From Dictyoglomus thermophilum H-6-12 (GTDB lineage Bacteria > Dictyoglomota > Dictyoglomia > Dictyoglomales > Dictyoglomaceae): a stretch of 64,000 bases of DNA. A program made the position numbers and the translations under genes. The notes below the pieces were generated by a model. It ran no database searches. It had not been told where the DNA came from and saw nothing but the letters and a program-made list of their open reading frames with translations. Shown one piece after another: positions 19,269 through 27,852 of this stretch (positions are counted from its first letter, which is position 1; each line of letters begins with the position of its first letter). The stretch covers positions 1,254,387 to 1,318,386 of the forward strand of contig NC_011297.1 in assembly GCF_000020965.1 (NCBI RefSeq). The letters are read 5' to 3'.

Positions 19269-20311
19269 TTTAATTCCCCCTTACTTTTTAAATATAAAGC
19301 CCTAAGTTGTCCACATCCTGCTTTTATTCTACTACCATAAGAAATTCTCAAAGTAACGTTTATACCAGCATCGGAAAGTATTTTTTTAAATTTAAATATG
19401 TCTTTTAAATCTGATGTCTCCCAAGGATATTCTGGAACCTTATTCCAGGGAATAAGATTAACATGAACAGGTTTATTTTTTAAAAGCCCTGCTAATTCTA
19501 TCGCATGCTCTTCTCTATCATTGAAGTTCTTTATCAAAACATATTCAAAAGTTACCCTTCTTCCTGTCTTCTCAGCATAATAAAAAGCACTTTCTAAAAG
19601 TTTCTCAATAGGATATTCTTTATTTATTGGTATGATCTTACTTCTCAACTCATTATTCGGAGCATGAAGAGATATGGCAAGCCTTACCTTCAAATCTTCC
19701 TCTCCCAATTGATATATCTTGGGAACTATTCCAATAGTAGACAAGGTTATATGCTTAGAACCTATATTAAGTCCCCATTCCCTGTTTATAATCCTTATAG
19801 ATTTAACAACATTATCATAATTTAAAAGAGGTTCTCCCATACCCATGTAAACCACATTAGAGATTCTATCTCCTTTTTCGAATAATTCCTTCTGAATTAA
19901 AATTATTTGTCCTACGATCTCATGAGTGTTTAAGTTTCTCCTTAAACCAACAAGGCCTGTAGCACAAAATTTACACCCTATGGCACAACCCACTTGAACA
20001 GAAACGCAAACAGTATTTCTATTTTTATGAGAAATAAGTACTGTCTCAATATTCTCACCATCTTCAAGTTCCAACAGATATTTCTTGGTATTTCCTTCTC
20101 CGGTAATCTTGACAACTTTAGGAATATCGAAGGAAAAATATTCTGCAATTTTTTGCCTTAACCCTTTAGGAAGATTTGTCATGCTTGAAGGATTCAGAAT
20201 TAGCTTCTTATAAACCCAATCAAAAATTTGATCAGCCCTGTAGGATGGCTCACCCCATCCCCTTAAAATATCCCTTATTTCATCTATATCAAAGGATAGT
20301 ATGTTATTCAC
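19265..20311 (-). CDS. rlmN: 23S rRNA (adenine2503-C2)/tRNA methyltransferase RlmN
   Basis: Radical-SAM enzyme that methylates C2 of A2503 in 23S rRNA and A37 in some tRNAs. It has 348 residues; the iron-sulfur cluster cysteines are Cys109, Cys113 and Cys116 (CAIGCKFC), followed by GEPLLNYDN, LSTIGIVP, LAISLHAPNNELR and the C-terminal catalytic Cys in SRIKAGCGQLR. The second conserved Cys near 102 is also present. Start is GTG, overlapping rsmB by eight bases; the ribosome site is weak, consistent with coupling to rsmB. Downstream it overlaps the PASTA gene. Confidence 0.95.
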   Translation of the reverse strand: MNNILSFDIDEIRDILRGWGEPSYRADQIFDWVYKKLILNPSSMTNLPKGLRQKIAEYFSFDIPKVVKITGEGNTKKYLLELEDGENIETVLISHKNRNTVCVSVQVGCAIGCKFCATGLVGLRRNLNTHEIVGQIILIQKELFEKGDRISNVVYMGMGEPLLNYDNVVKSIRIINREWGLNIGSKHITLSTIGIVPKIYQLGEEDLKVRLAISLHAPNNELRSKIIPINKEYPIEKLLESAFYYAEKTGRRVTFEYVLIKNFNDREEHAIELAGLLKNKPVHVNLIPWNKVPEYPWETSDLKDIFKFKKILSDAGINVTLRISYGSRIKAGCGQLRALYLKSKGELK

Positions 20312-21596
20312 GACCTATTAAACTGATAAAAAATCCATCAGTCTTATACTTATATGGAATTACCCTCATTATACCAGGGAATTTTTCTCCTTTGTAAAAA
20401 AAATCAATTAATTTGAATTCAGGATTCCTTTCCAAAAAATACAATACTACATTTTCATTTTCGTGCCACGTAATTGTACAAGTACTGTACACCATCCTTC
20501 CACCTTTTTTAAGTAATTTTCCTGCTCTTTCAAGCATCTTTATCTGCATCTCAGACAATTTATAGATATCTTCTCTCTTTAACCTCCATTTAATCTCTGG
20601 TTTATGACTTATCACTCCCAAACCAGAACATGGAGCATCCAAAAGCACCCTATCAAAAGTTCCATTTAAAGAATCTGGTAAGTTTAAAACATCCTCAGCT
20701 AAAGTCTCAATTATTGAAATTCCAAGCCTTTTAGCATTTTCTTCTACTAGTTTTACTCTGTTTTTATTAATATCTACCGAAACAATCTTACCCTTATTAT
20801 TCATTAACTCCGCAAGATGAGTACTTTTAAGACCTGGAGCAGAACATAAATCGATTACTCTACTTCCTGGCTCTGGATTTAAAATCAGTGCAGGCAACAT
20901 GGAAGCTTCACTCTGAATTACAAAATAACCATTATGGAATAAATCAGATTTCTCAAAATCAAATCCATCTTCAATTAAGAGAGCTTGGGTTACCAAATTC
21001 CCGTCCTTAAATTTTATACCTCTTTCCTTTAGTTTCTCCTTTAAATCCTCTACCGATATCTTCAAAGTATTAACTCTTATGGCGATATTGTGAGCTTTAT
21101 TTAACCATCCTAAAATTTTTACAGCCTCACCTTTTCCTATATAATCCTGCCATTCCTCAAAGATAAATTCTGGAATTGCATATCGTATATGGAAGGGAAT
21201 TAAATTCAAATCTAAGTTATTTCTTTCTTTCACCATTCTTCTTGAAACTGCATTTATTAACTTTGCTTCCTTCGGAACCTTCCTTTTGGCTATTTCTACA
21301 ATTTCATTTACAGCAATAGGCAAAATAGTATCTTTTAAGAAATATATGTGATAAGCAACTAATCTTAAGAGAATCCTACCAAAAAGACTAAGATTATCCC
21401 TCTTTACAAATCTTGACCAAATATAATCAAGAGTAGTTTTCCATCGAGTTACACCATAAACAAGCTCTGTGATAAAGTGTTTTTCTTTTAATGATAAATT
21501 ATAAGAGGGAAGCCTACTTCTCAAAAGGAGATTTAAATAAGCTTCCCTCTTCTCAAGATCATATAAAATTTCAGCAGCCTTTAATCTTACCTCCAT
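20304..21596 (-). CDS. rsmB: 16S rRNA (cytosine967-C5)-methyltransferase RsmB
   Basis: SAM-dependent m5C methyltransferase acting on 16S rRNA C967. The 430-residue protein has an N-terminal NusB-like RNA-binding domain (about 1-130) and a C-terminal Rossmann domain: VIDLCSAPGLKSTHLAE (SAM site), DAPCSGLGV with one conserved Cys, and STCTITWHENE holding the catalytic Cys. Its start directly abuts the stop of the YugP-like gene and its 3' end overlaps rlmN. Order fmt-rsmB-rlmN is conserved in Firmicutes, here with a peptidase inserted after fmt. Confidence 0.95.
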   Translation of the reverse strand: MEVRLKAAEILYDLEKREAYLNLLLRSRLPSYNLSLKEKHFITELVYGVTRWKTTLDYIWSRFVKRDNLSLFGRILLRLVAYHIYFLKDTILPIAVNEIVEIAKRKVPKEAKLINAVSRRMVKERNNLDLNLIPFHIRYAIPEFIFEEWQDYIGKGEAVKILGWLNKAHNIAIRVNTLKISVEDLKEKLKERGIKFKDGNLVTQALLIEDGFDFEKSDLFHNGYFVIQSEASMLPALILNPEPGSRVIDLCSAPGLKSTHLAELMNNKGKIVSVDINKNRVKLVEENAKRLGISIIETLAEDVLNLPDSLNGTFDRVLLDAPCSGLGVISHKPEIKWRLKREDIYKLSEMQIKMLERAGKLLKKGGRMVYSTCTITWHENENVVLYFLERNPEFKLIDFFYKGEKFPGIMRVIPYKYKTDGFFISLIGRE

Positions 21597-22286
21597 TTAG
21601 TCCCTTCTTCTCATATTCGCAAGAAGTATCAGACGGAGTAAGTTCAATAATGCTGTAAGAGCAGCAGCAAGGTAAGTAAGTGCAGCTGCATTCAGCACTT
21701 TTTTTACTCCCTCAGCTTCTTTCTGAGTTACAAGTCCAAGAGACAATAAAACTTCTTGAGCTCTCTTGCTAGCATTTATCTCTACGGGAAGGGTTATTAA
21801 ATAAAACAATACTGCCAACGAAAAGGCTAATATACCTATATTCATTAAGCTAGGGCTTCCAAAAATAAATCCTAAGAAAAAGAGTGGAAAAGCAAGATTT
21901 GTTCCAATATTAGCTACGGGAACTAAAGATGATCTAAGAGCTAAAGCATAATATCCTGTAGCATGTTGTATAGCATGTCCAATTTCATGAGCAGCAACCC
22001 CAAGAGCCGCAACAGAAGGTTCTGAATAGACAGGTTCCGAGAGTCTTAAAACTTTTGTGGTAGGATCATAATGATCAGTTAAAGTTCCAGGAATAGGTTC
22101 TATTTTCACATCATTTAGCCCTACACTTTTGAGAATAATCTCTGCAGCCTCTCTTCCAGTAAGCCTACGAGAGTTTGGTATCTCAGAATAATATAGAAAA
22201 GTTGATCTTACTTTCATACTCGCATATATGGAAAGAATTAGAGCAGGCAAAAGCAAGATATAAGTAGGATCCCATAAAAAGAACAT
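21597..22286 (-). CDS. YugP-like membrane zinc metallopeptidase
   Basis: Predicted membrane-embedded zinc protease of the YugP/neutral-zinc-peptidase family. It has about 229 residues, an N-terminal hydrophobic helix, the zinc site HEIGH in AAHEIGHAIQHATGYYALALRS with surrounding N-terminal RLTGREAAEIIL, and three hydrophobic C-terminal segments, as usual. The longest frame starts two codons earlier at GTG, but the ATG at 22286 lies nine bases after AGGAGG and is preferred. It sits between fmt and rsmB, where Firmicutes often have the same gene. The substrate is unknown. Confidence 0.88.
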   Translation of the reverse strand: MFFLWDPTYILLLPALILSIYASMKVRSTFLYYSEIPNSRRLTGREAAEIILKSVGLNDVKIEPIPGTLTDHYDPTTKVLRLSEPVYSEPSVAALGVAAHEIGHAIQHATGYYALALRSSLVPVANIGTNLAFPLFFLGFIFGSPSLMNIGILAFSLAVLFYLITLPVEINASKRAQEVLLSLGLVTQKEAEGVKKVLNAAALTYLAAALTALLNLLRLILLANMRRRD

Positions 22287-22313
22287 CAACACTCACCTCC
22301 TCATATTGTTTAT

Positions 22314-23252
22314 TTATTCGAATCTCTCTCCTATATTTAGACGGTATCCATTCATAAATTCCAAGAAATTCATTTTCTTTTTACCTTCAGGTTGAAGCTC
22401 AAGAAGCCATAATATTCCATTCTCCACTTTAACTCCAATACCTTTCTTCCTGTCTTGTTCAATTATTGTACCATTTATTACATCCTCGTCAAAAAATCTT
22501 TTCTCAAAATTAGCTTTAAATACTTTTAAAATCTTACCCCTAAAAAAGGTCATAGCTCCTGGCTCAGGAGAGAGAGCTCTTATTTGGCAACATATTTTTT
22601 CTCCATCCATATTCCAATTTATTATTTCCTCTTCTTTTGTCAATTTGGGTGCATAGGATGCTAAAGATTCATCCTGAGGTACTGGAATAAGTTTTCCTTC
22701 CTTAATAAGAGGTAAAACCTCAAGTAGCAAGTCCGCTCCTAAATTAGCAAGTTTTATAGAAAGAGTTCCCTTATCATCATCAGGAAGTATAGGAATTTTT
22801 TTTATAGCATAAACAGGGCCAGTATCAAGCCCCTTTTCCATCTTCATTATAGATACCCCTGTTTCCTTCTCACAATTCATTAGTGCTCTCTCTATAGGTG
22901 CTGCCCCTCTATATTTAGGAAGAATTGAAGCATGAACATTTATTCCTCCGTAAGGAGGAATATTCAAAATATCCTCAGGAATTATTTTTCCATATGAGGC
23001 TACAATTAAAGCATCAGGTTTCAAGTCTTTAATAATATTAAAAAACTCTATATTTCCCTTAAGTTTTTCTGGTTGATAAACCGTAATACCTTTATTAATA
23101 GCAAATTGCTTCACTGGAGATGGTAATATCTTTTTACCTCTCCCCTTTGGTTTATCAGGTTGAGTCACTATTCCAATTATATTAAGATGATCATAAATTT
23201 TTTCTAAAATTATCCTTGAAAACTCAGGCGTTCCAAAGTATATAACTCTCAT
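22314..23252 (-). CDS. fmt: Methionyl-tRNA formyltransferase
   Basis: Formylates the amino group of Met-tRNAi with 10-formyl-THF to allow translation initiation. Residue landmarks in 312 amino acids: VIYFGTPEFSRIILE at the N terminus, PDKPKGRGKKILPSPVK (the tRNA-contacting loop), NVHASILPKYRGAAPIERALM with catalytic Asn and His, and ETGVSIMKMEKGLDTGPV. A smaller C-terminal barrel follows from about 205. It overlaps def by four bases, so deformylase and formyltransferase are made together. Confidence 0.96.
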   Translation of the reverse strand: MRVIYFGTPEFSRIILEKIYDHLNIIGIVTQPDKPKGRGKKILPSPVKQFAINKGITVYQPEKLKGNIEFFNIIKDLKPDALIVASYGKIIPEDILNIPPYGGINVHASILPKYRGAAPIERALMNCEKETGVSIMKMEKGLDTGPVYAIKKIPILPDDDKGTLSIKLANLGADLLLEVLPLIKEGKLIPVPQDESLASYAPKLTKEEEIINWNMDGEKICCQIRALSPEPGAMTFFRGKILKVFKANFEKRFFDEDVINGTIIEQDRKKGIGVKVENGILWLLELQPEGKKKMNFLEFMNGYRLNIGERFE

Positions 23253-23710
23253 TTTTCCTCCGTCTTAAGAGTTTCTTCTACAGCCCTATCAAGTATTAAC
23301 ATACCATCAAGATGGTCAACCTCATGCTGAACCACTCTAGCAAGAAGCCCCTTTGCTCTATACTTTTTGGTTCTACCATCTAGATCTTGAGCCTTAAAAA
23401 CTATCCTTTCAGCCCTTTTTACAGGTACTTCAACTCCAGGTACGCTCAAGCATCCTTCATAGTCTAATTCCTCACCAGACATCTCGATAATCTCTGGATT
23501 GATCAGGACAATAGGATTATCTTCGTAATCCACAACAATAATTCTTAAACTTTCCCCAACTTGAGGGGCTGCAAGCCCAACACCATTACAAAATTTCATC
23601 GTTTCTATCATATCTCTTGCCAACTCTTTAACTTTCTCATCAATTTTTTCTACCTTCTTGGCTTTAGTTTTTAGAATTGGATCTCCCACTTTTCTTATTT
23701 CTCTGATCAT
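23249..23710 (-). CDS. def: Peptide deformylase
   Basis: Metalloenzyme that removes the formyl group from nascent peptides. In 153 residues the three motifs are all intact: GVGLAAPQVG (about 43-52), EGCLSVPG with the metal-binding Cys, and QHEVDHLDG with the two metal-binding His and the catalytic Glu. An alternative ligand set is not seen. It sits between priA and fmt, with ATGA overlap to fmt. The chain is short at the C terminus, close to the Thermotoga form. Confidence 0.97.
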   Translation of the reverse strand: MIREIRKVGDPILKTKAKKVEKIDEKVKELARDMIETMKFCNGVGLAAPQVGESLRIIVVDYEDNPIVLINPEIIEMSGEELDYEGCLSVPGVEVPVKRAERIVFKAQDLDGRTKKYRAKGLLARVVQHEVDHLDGMLILDRAVEETLKTEEK

Positions 23711-23721
23711 GTTCAGTCACC

Positions 23722-25833
23722 TCATGTTATTATTTCTCTCATATCTATATTAATTATAAATTTCAAATTTGAAAATGGACTTCTATTTTCCTCACATACC
23801 TTTTTCAAAAAATCGCTATTTATTAAGTTCTCATTATCTTTTATTATAATCTGATATCTATATTTGTCTCTAACAAAATATGGAAAATATGGTGCAGGAC
23901 CAAGAATAGCCAGATCCTTAAACTCCTCTTTTATCTTACTAACAATCCTACCTCCCTCATCTAATATCTCTTTCTCATCTATATCTTCAAGAAGTATTTG
24001 ATGAATTCTTGAGAAAGGAGGATAATTCAGAGACTTTCTATTTAATAACTCTCTATTCAGGAAATTTCCAAAAGAATTAATTTTTAATGCTCTTACAACA
24101 TAGTGAGAAGGATTGTAAGTCCTAATTATTATCTCCCTTCCCTTATAAATACCAATTATTCTCTTTATCATATTAAAAGTCTTTTCAGGACTTGCAAAGT
24201 CTGGAATATGTAGAAAATTGTCTAAATTGTATATAATCAAAAGTCCAATCTTCTCATCATCAAGCCATGGTTCTATAAGTCTTGTACCTACCACAATATC
24301 TGCCCCATAAATTATAGTTTCATCTTGTAACTCCACTTCACTATCAATCCTTAGTACCTTTGCCCTATCATACAAATTAACAAGGTAACGATAAAGTTTT
24401 TCAGTACCGATACCACCATATACAAAACTATAACCCTCACACACTGGACACCTTTGAGGAGGCAACATTTCAAAACCACAATAATGACATTTCATGATTT
24501 TCTCCTCTAAATGGTACACAAGAGAAGACTTACAGTGAGGACACATAAATATATAACCACAATCTTGGCATTGGATATAGGGAGAATATCCAAGTCTATT
24601 TAGTAAAATAAAAACCTTTCTTCTATTTCTCAAATTTTCCTCAATCTTTCTTAAGGAATAAAAATCAAGAATTTCTTGTGTCTTATCTTTTCTCAAATCA
24701 ATCACAGTAATCTGAGGCCTGTAAAAAAGAGGCTTTCTATAAAGTTCCATCTCTCTATATATGGTTCTATAAAATGAAACTATAGAAGGTGAGCTACTAC
24801 CTAATACAACAGGTATACCTTCCAATTCTCCTCTTTTTAAGGCTACCACTACACTATCATATCTAGGCTCTTTCTCACGCATATTATAAAACTCGTTCTC
24901 CTCCTGATCTACAATTATTACTCCAAGATCCTTAAAAGGTAAAAATAAACCTTTGCTTGTGCTTAAAACTACAGCCTGTTCTGTAGTAGCAACTTTAAAA
25001 ACAGAATAAGACTGTGCTTCTGTAAGAAAACTATGATAGAAATATATCGAAAATGGTACACATTGAGAAAGAAAATCTCCAAATTGAATTAAACTTTTTA
25101 CAGTAGGAAATACAAAAAGTATACTCTTCCCTCTTTGATAAAAATGTTTCATTATTTCAAAGTATGTTTTCCATCGTTCATCTCTTGATTCAATAAATAA
25201 AAGAATGGGCTTTTTCATTAAATCTAATATCTTTTTATCTATAGTAAAACTTCCCCAAGAGTCCCCACTTTTTTCACTTAAATATACATGTTTCCTAGGC
25301 TTTTTCTCTATCAATTTTATTTCAAACCTCTCTTCAATAGCTCCTTTTTTGAGCAAAGCCTTTATAACACTTTCGGAAACCTTTAAGCTCTTTTTTAGAC
25401 TTTTTTCTTCCATCTCATTATCAATCAAAGCTAAAAATATCTTTTCCTGTTTTTTAGACATCTCTACTACGGTGGCTCTTGCTTTTAAGTAACGAAGTAC
25501 TTCTAATTCAACCCCTGAAGGAAATATATAATTGGCAGTTTTATATAAAGAGTTAGCATAATATTCACTTATCCAATTAACAAGCCTTACGAGAGGCTTT
25601 GATAGGGGAGGTATATTTTCTAATATACTAAGAATAGGATATACTTCAAATTCAGGATCCTCAATTTCTTCAATATCCCAAATATATCCTAATTTTCTAG
25701 ATTTTTTTAATGGTACAACAACAGCCTTTCCAATATCAGCCGATTCAGTAAATTCCTCAGGAATTGAATAATACAAGAAATCCTTTTCTGGAATATATGT
25801 ATCAAAAAGTACTACTTTACTAACTCTCACCAC
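23722..25833 (-). CDS. priA: PriA-like primosomal protein with degenerate helicase motifs
   Basis: PriA restarts stalled replication forks. This 703-residue homologue keeps the N-terminal 3'-end-binding domain, the two zinc clusters (CQDCGY, CPHCKS, CHYCG, CPVC, about 433-475) and the C-terminal region with DKYRYQIIIK. The ATPase motifs are eroded: the P-loop segment reads IESRDERWKT in place of GVTGSGKT, Walker B is VDQEEN in place of DEEH, motif V is GTRLIEPWLDD, and the arginine-finger motif QVAGRAGR is IIGIYKGR. It is therefore probably a loader without helicase activity. GTG start, five bases after rpoZ. Gene order matches Firmicutes except that coaBC is absent. Confidence 0.9.
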   Translation of the reverse strand: MVRVSKVVLFDTYIPEKDFLYYSIPEEFTESADIGKAVVVPLKKSRKLGYIWDIEEIEDPEFEVYPILSILENIPPLSKPLVRLVNWISEYYANSLYKTANYIFPSGVELEVLRYLKARATVVEMSKKQEKIFLALIDNEMEEKSLKKSLKVSESVIKALLKKGAIEERFEIKLIEKKPRKHVYLSEKSGDSWGSFTIDKKILDLMKKPILLFIESRDERWKTYFEIMKHFYQRGKSILFVFPTVKSLIQFGDFLSQCVPFSIYFYHSFLTEAQSYSVFKVATTEQAVVLSTSKGLFLPFKDLGVIIVDQEENEFYNMREKEPRYDSVVVALKRGELEGIPVVLGSSSPSIVSFYRTIYREMELYRKPLFYRPQITVIDLRKDKTQEILDFYSLRKIEENLRNRRKVFILLNRLGYSPYIQCQDCGYIFMCPHCKSSLVYHLEEKIMKCHYCGFEMLPPQRCPVCEGYSFVYGGIGTEKLYRYLVNLYDRAKVLRIDSEVELQDETIIYGADIVVGTRLIEPWLDDEKIGLLIIYNLDNFLHIPDFASPEKTFNMIKRIIGIYKGREIIIRTYNPSHYVVRALKINSFGNFLNRELLNRKSLNYPPFSRIHQILLEDIDEKEILDEGGRIVSKIKEEFKDLAILGPAPYFPYFVRDKYRYQIIIKDNENLINSDFLKKVCEENRSPFSNLKFIINIDMREIIT

Positions 25834-25838
25834 TCTTT

Positions 25839-26042
25839 CTAATCTTCCGAATCACTTCCCTCTCCATAAGTAATCTTATCTTGTGCTACCTCTTCCATGG
25901 CAAGTATTAATGGATCCCTCGCCACAGTTTTTAAAATCTTTAATTCCTCAAAAAGCTGTCTTGCTCTTCTTGATATAACTACTGTTAAAATATACTTATT
26001 AGGTATCTTTGAAATAAGAGTATCAATATCTATCTCTTTCAT
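25839..26042 (-). CDS. rpoZ: DNA-directed RNA polymerase omega subunit
   Basis: Small subunit (67 residues) that folds around the beta' C terminus and aids assembly of RNA polymerase. [25 protein letters not shown] contains the conserved N-terminal helix and the RARQL signature, followed by [17 protein letters not shown]. The longest frame begins five codons earlier, but that would place the GGAGGTG ribosome site inside the coding region. The ATG at 26042 seven bases after the site is the likely start. Overlaps the gmk 3' end by 20 bases. Confidence 0.9.
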
Positions 26043-26655
26043 CCTTTGCACCTCCAAAAATATTCAAGAAATATTCTATCTTTTCTTTACATAACCTATG
26101 CCTTTCAGCATATATGATGCATCTTACCATATCTACAGCTTCATCTAGATTATCATTCACAACAGCATAATCATAATAAGAAATTTTAGAAATTTCAAGA
26201 GGGGCATTCCTTAAACGTAAATTTAAATCTTCTAAACTTTCTGTCTCTCTACTTATAAGCCTTCTTTTCAATTCATTAAAGTCAGGAGGTAATACAAAAA
26301 TGAGTTTGGCTTCATTATAAATCTTTTTTACATTAACTCCACCCTGTACATCTATTTTTAATATTACATCCATACCCCTTTTAATACAGTCTTCAACCAT
26401 TTTCTTGGGTGTACCATAAAGATATCCGTGCACCACTGCCCACTCTAAAAACTCACCATTTTCAATCATTTCTTTAAACTTCTTTTCATCCACAAAGAAA
26501 TAATTTTTGCCATCTTCTTCACTTGGTCTTTTAGGTCTTGTAGTATAAGAGACTGATTTAACAAGATTAGGCACGATCTTTAAAATCCTCTCCAATATAG
26601 CATCCTTCCCAACTCCTGACGGTCCTGACAAGACAAAAAGATTTCCTCTAAACAT
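26023..26655 (-). CDS. gmk: Guanylate kinase
   Basis: Phosphorylates GMP to GDP with ATP. The P-loop is GPSGVGKD (residues 11-18), followed by [19 protein letters not shown] (GMP-binding), [17 protein letters not shown], and the lid with [12 protein letters not shown]. At 210 residues it is of normal length. It directly follows remA (same base boundary) and overlaps rpoZ. The link to the guanine-sensing riboswitch at the far left of the window is functional only, not genetic. Confidence 0.96.
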
Positions 26656-26913
26656 TTAATAACTCTCCTCTTCCTTATCTCCGCCCTCTATTCTTGCCGC
26701 GATAGTTTCGGGATGTAAAGCAGACAAAACTATGTGACCACTATCAAGGACTAAAACTGCTCGTGTTTTTCTCCCATAAGTAGCATCTATAAGTTCATTT
26801 CTTGTTTTAGCATCAGATAAAAACCTTTTTATTGGTGCAGAATCAGGACTTATAATAGCTACAATACGAGAACTAACTACCATGTTTCCAAAACCTATAT
26901 TAACAAGTTTCAT
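26656..26913 (-). CDS. remA: RemA-family DNA-binding regulator (DUF370)
   Basis: 85-residue homologue of RemA, which in Bacillus activates matrix and osmoprotection genes by binding repeats of DNA as a ring-shaped oligomer. Family marks are [50 protein letters not shown] and [13 protein letters not shown]. The yicC-remA-gmk-rpoZ order is the Firmicutes one. In an organism lacking the Bacillus matrix operon its targets are unknown. It ends next to gmk and starts 17 bases after yicC with a GGAGAGGG site. Confidence 0.93.
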   Translation of the reverse strand: MKLVNIGFGNMVVSSRIVAIISPDSAPIKRFLSDAKTRNELIDATYGRKTRAVLVLDSGHIVLSALHPETIAARIEGGDKEEESY

Positions 26914-26930
26914 TTAAAACCCTCTCCTTC

Positions 26931-27788
26931 CTATTCAACATTTAATATTAACTCGCGAATTTTTTCAAGCTCTTTTTTAATGTCCACAGCATAGAACATA
27001 ACCAAAGTCTTTGCAGTTTTACTAGAAAGAGTACTGACCTCTCTATGCATTTCTTGCACCATAAACTCAAGAGCCTTTCCTATAGGTTCTTCTTTTTCCA
27101 TCTCAGTTCTAAATCTTCTTATGAATTCATCTATTCTTATAATTTCTTCATTAATATCTGTCTTCATAAGTAACAGAGCTAATTCTTGATACAATCTATT
27201 CTCATCTATTTCTTTAAAACTAAACTCCCTTAATTTTCTTTCCACAAAACCTCTCGCCTCTTTATGCCACAATTCCTCCTCTCTTTTGATAGAAAAAAGT
27301 AAAGTCTCGATCCTATCAAGACTACTTTTTAAAGCATTATATATACTTTTACCCTCTTCCTCCCTTACCTTATTAAAATCCTTTATAAGAAGGGTCGCCT
27401 CATTCAATAATTTTAATACATCCTCATCATTAAAAACTCTATTCTCCATATAAAAAATCTGAGGATTAGCAAGTATCTCTTTCCAGTCAGAGATATTCTC
27501 TTCCTTACCTGTTATTTTTCCGAGCTCATCAAGAATACTATTCAACAAAGAAACATTAAGTTTATAAAGGTTTGAATAATCTTTAAGAATTTTAATGGAA
27601 AACAAAATGTATCCTCTCTTAATATGGTTCTTAATTTCTCGCGTTATATCTTGCTCCATAAAGGAGAGAGAGTCAGGAAGATTTACTCTAATTTCCAAAA
27701 ATCTATGATTATAGCCTTTTATCTCCAAAAAAAAGTTAAGGCTATTAATAGAGAACTCCCTAAATGCTGAGGCAGTCATGCTCCTCAT
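26931..27788 (-). CDS. yicC: YicC/YloC family endoribonuclease
   Basis: YicC-type RNase, reported in E. coli to help degrade small RNAs; 285 residues with RSMTASAFREFSIN (usual RSMTGYG...), EIKGYNHRFLEIRVNLPDSL, and the C-terminal MVQEMHREVSTLSSKT. First gene of the long minus-strand block. No Shine-Dalgarno site precedes the first ATG (MRSMTA); instead the predicted promoter start falls one or two bases before it, so the mRNA looks leaderless. A second in-frame ATG is three codons in, but its AGGAG lies too close to serve as a normal site. Confidence 0.9.
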   Translation of the reverse strand: MRSMTASAFREFSINSLNFFLEIKGYNHRFLEIRVNLPDSLSFMEQDITREIKNHIKRGYILFSIKILKDYSNLYKLNVSLLNSILDELGKITGKEENISDWKEILANPQIFYMENRVFNDEDVLKLLNEATLLIKDFNKVREEEGKSIYNALKSSLDRIETLLFSIKREEELWHKEARGFVERKLREFSFKEIDENRLYQELALLLMKTDINEEIIRIDEFIRRFRTEMEKEEPIGKALEFMVQEMHREVSTLSSKTAKTLVMFYAVDIKKELEKIRELILNVE

Positions 27789-27796
27789 TGTTATTT

Positions 27797-27825
27797 ATTT
27801 TACTTTATATAGAAATATTTGCCAA
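27797..27825 (-). promoter_or_regulatory. Promoter of yicC, sharing its -35 with the divergent rsmI promoter
   Basis: Minus strand: TTGGCA (27820-27825), 17-base spacer, TAAAAT (27797-27802). The predicted start at 27789-27790 is one or two bases before the yicC ATG at 27788. The -35 overlaps the plus-strand -35 in the shared heptamer TTGCCAA. Confidence 0.72.
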
Positions 27826-27846
27826 GTAGAAAAAAACTTATATAAT
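27819..27846 (+). promoter_or_regulatory. Promoter of rsmI placing transcription start at the ATG
   Basis: Plus strand: TTGCCA (27819-27824), 16-base spacer, perfect TATAAT (27841-27846). The usual start distance puts +1 at 27853, the A of the rsmI ATG. No ribosome-binding site could fit in the six bases between -10 and ATG, so the mRNA is probably leaderless. Confidence 0.78.
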
Positions 27847-27852
27847 TTACCT

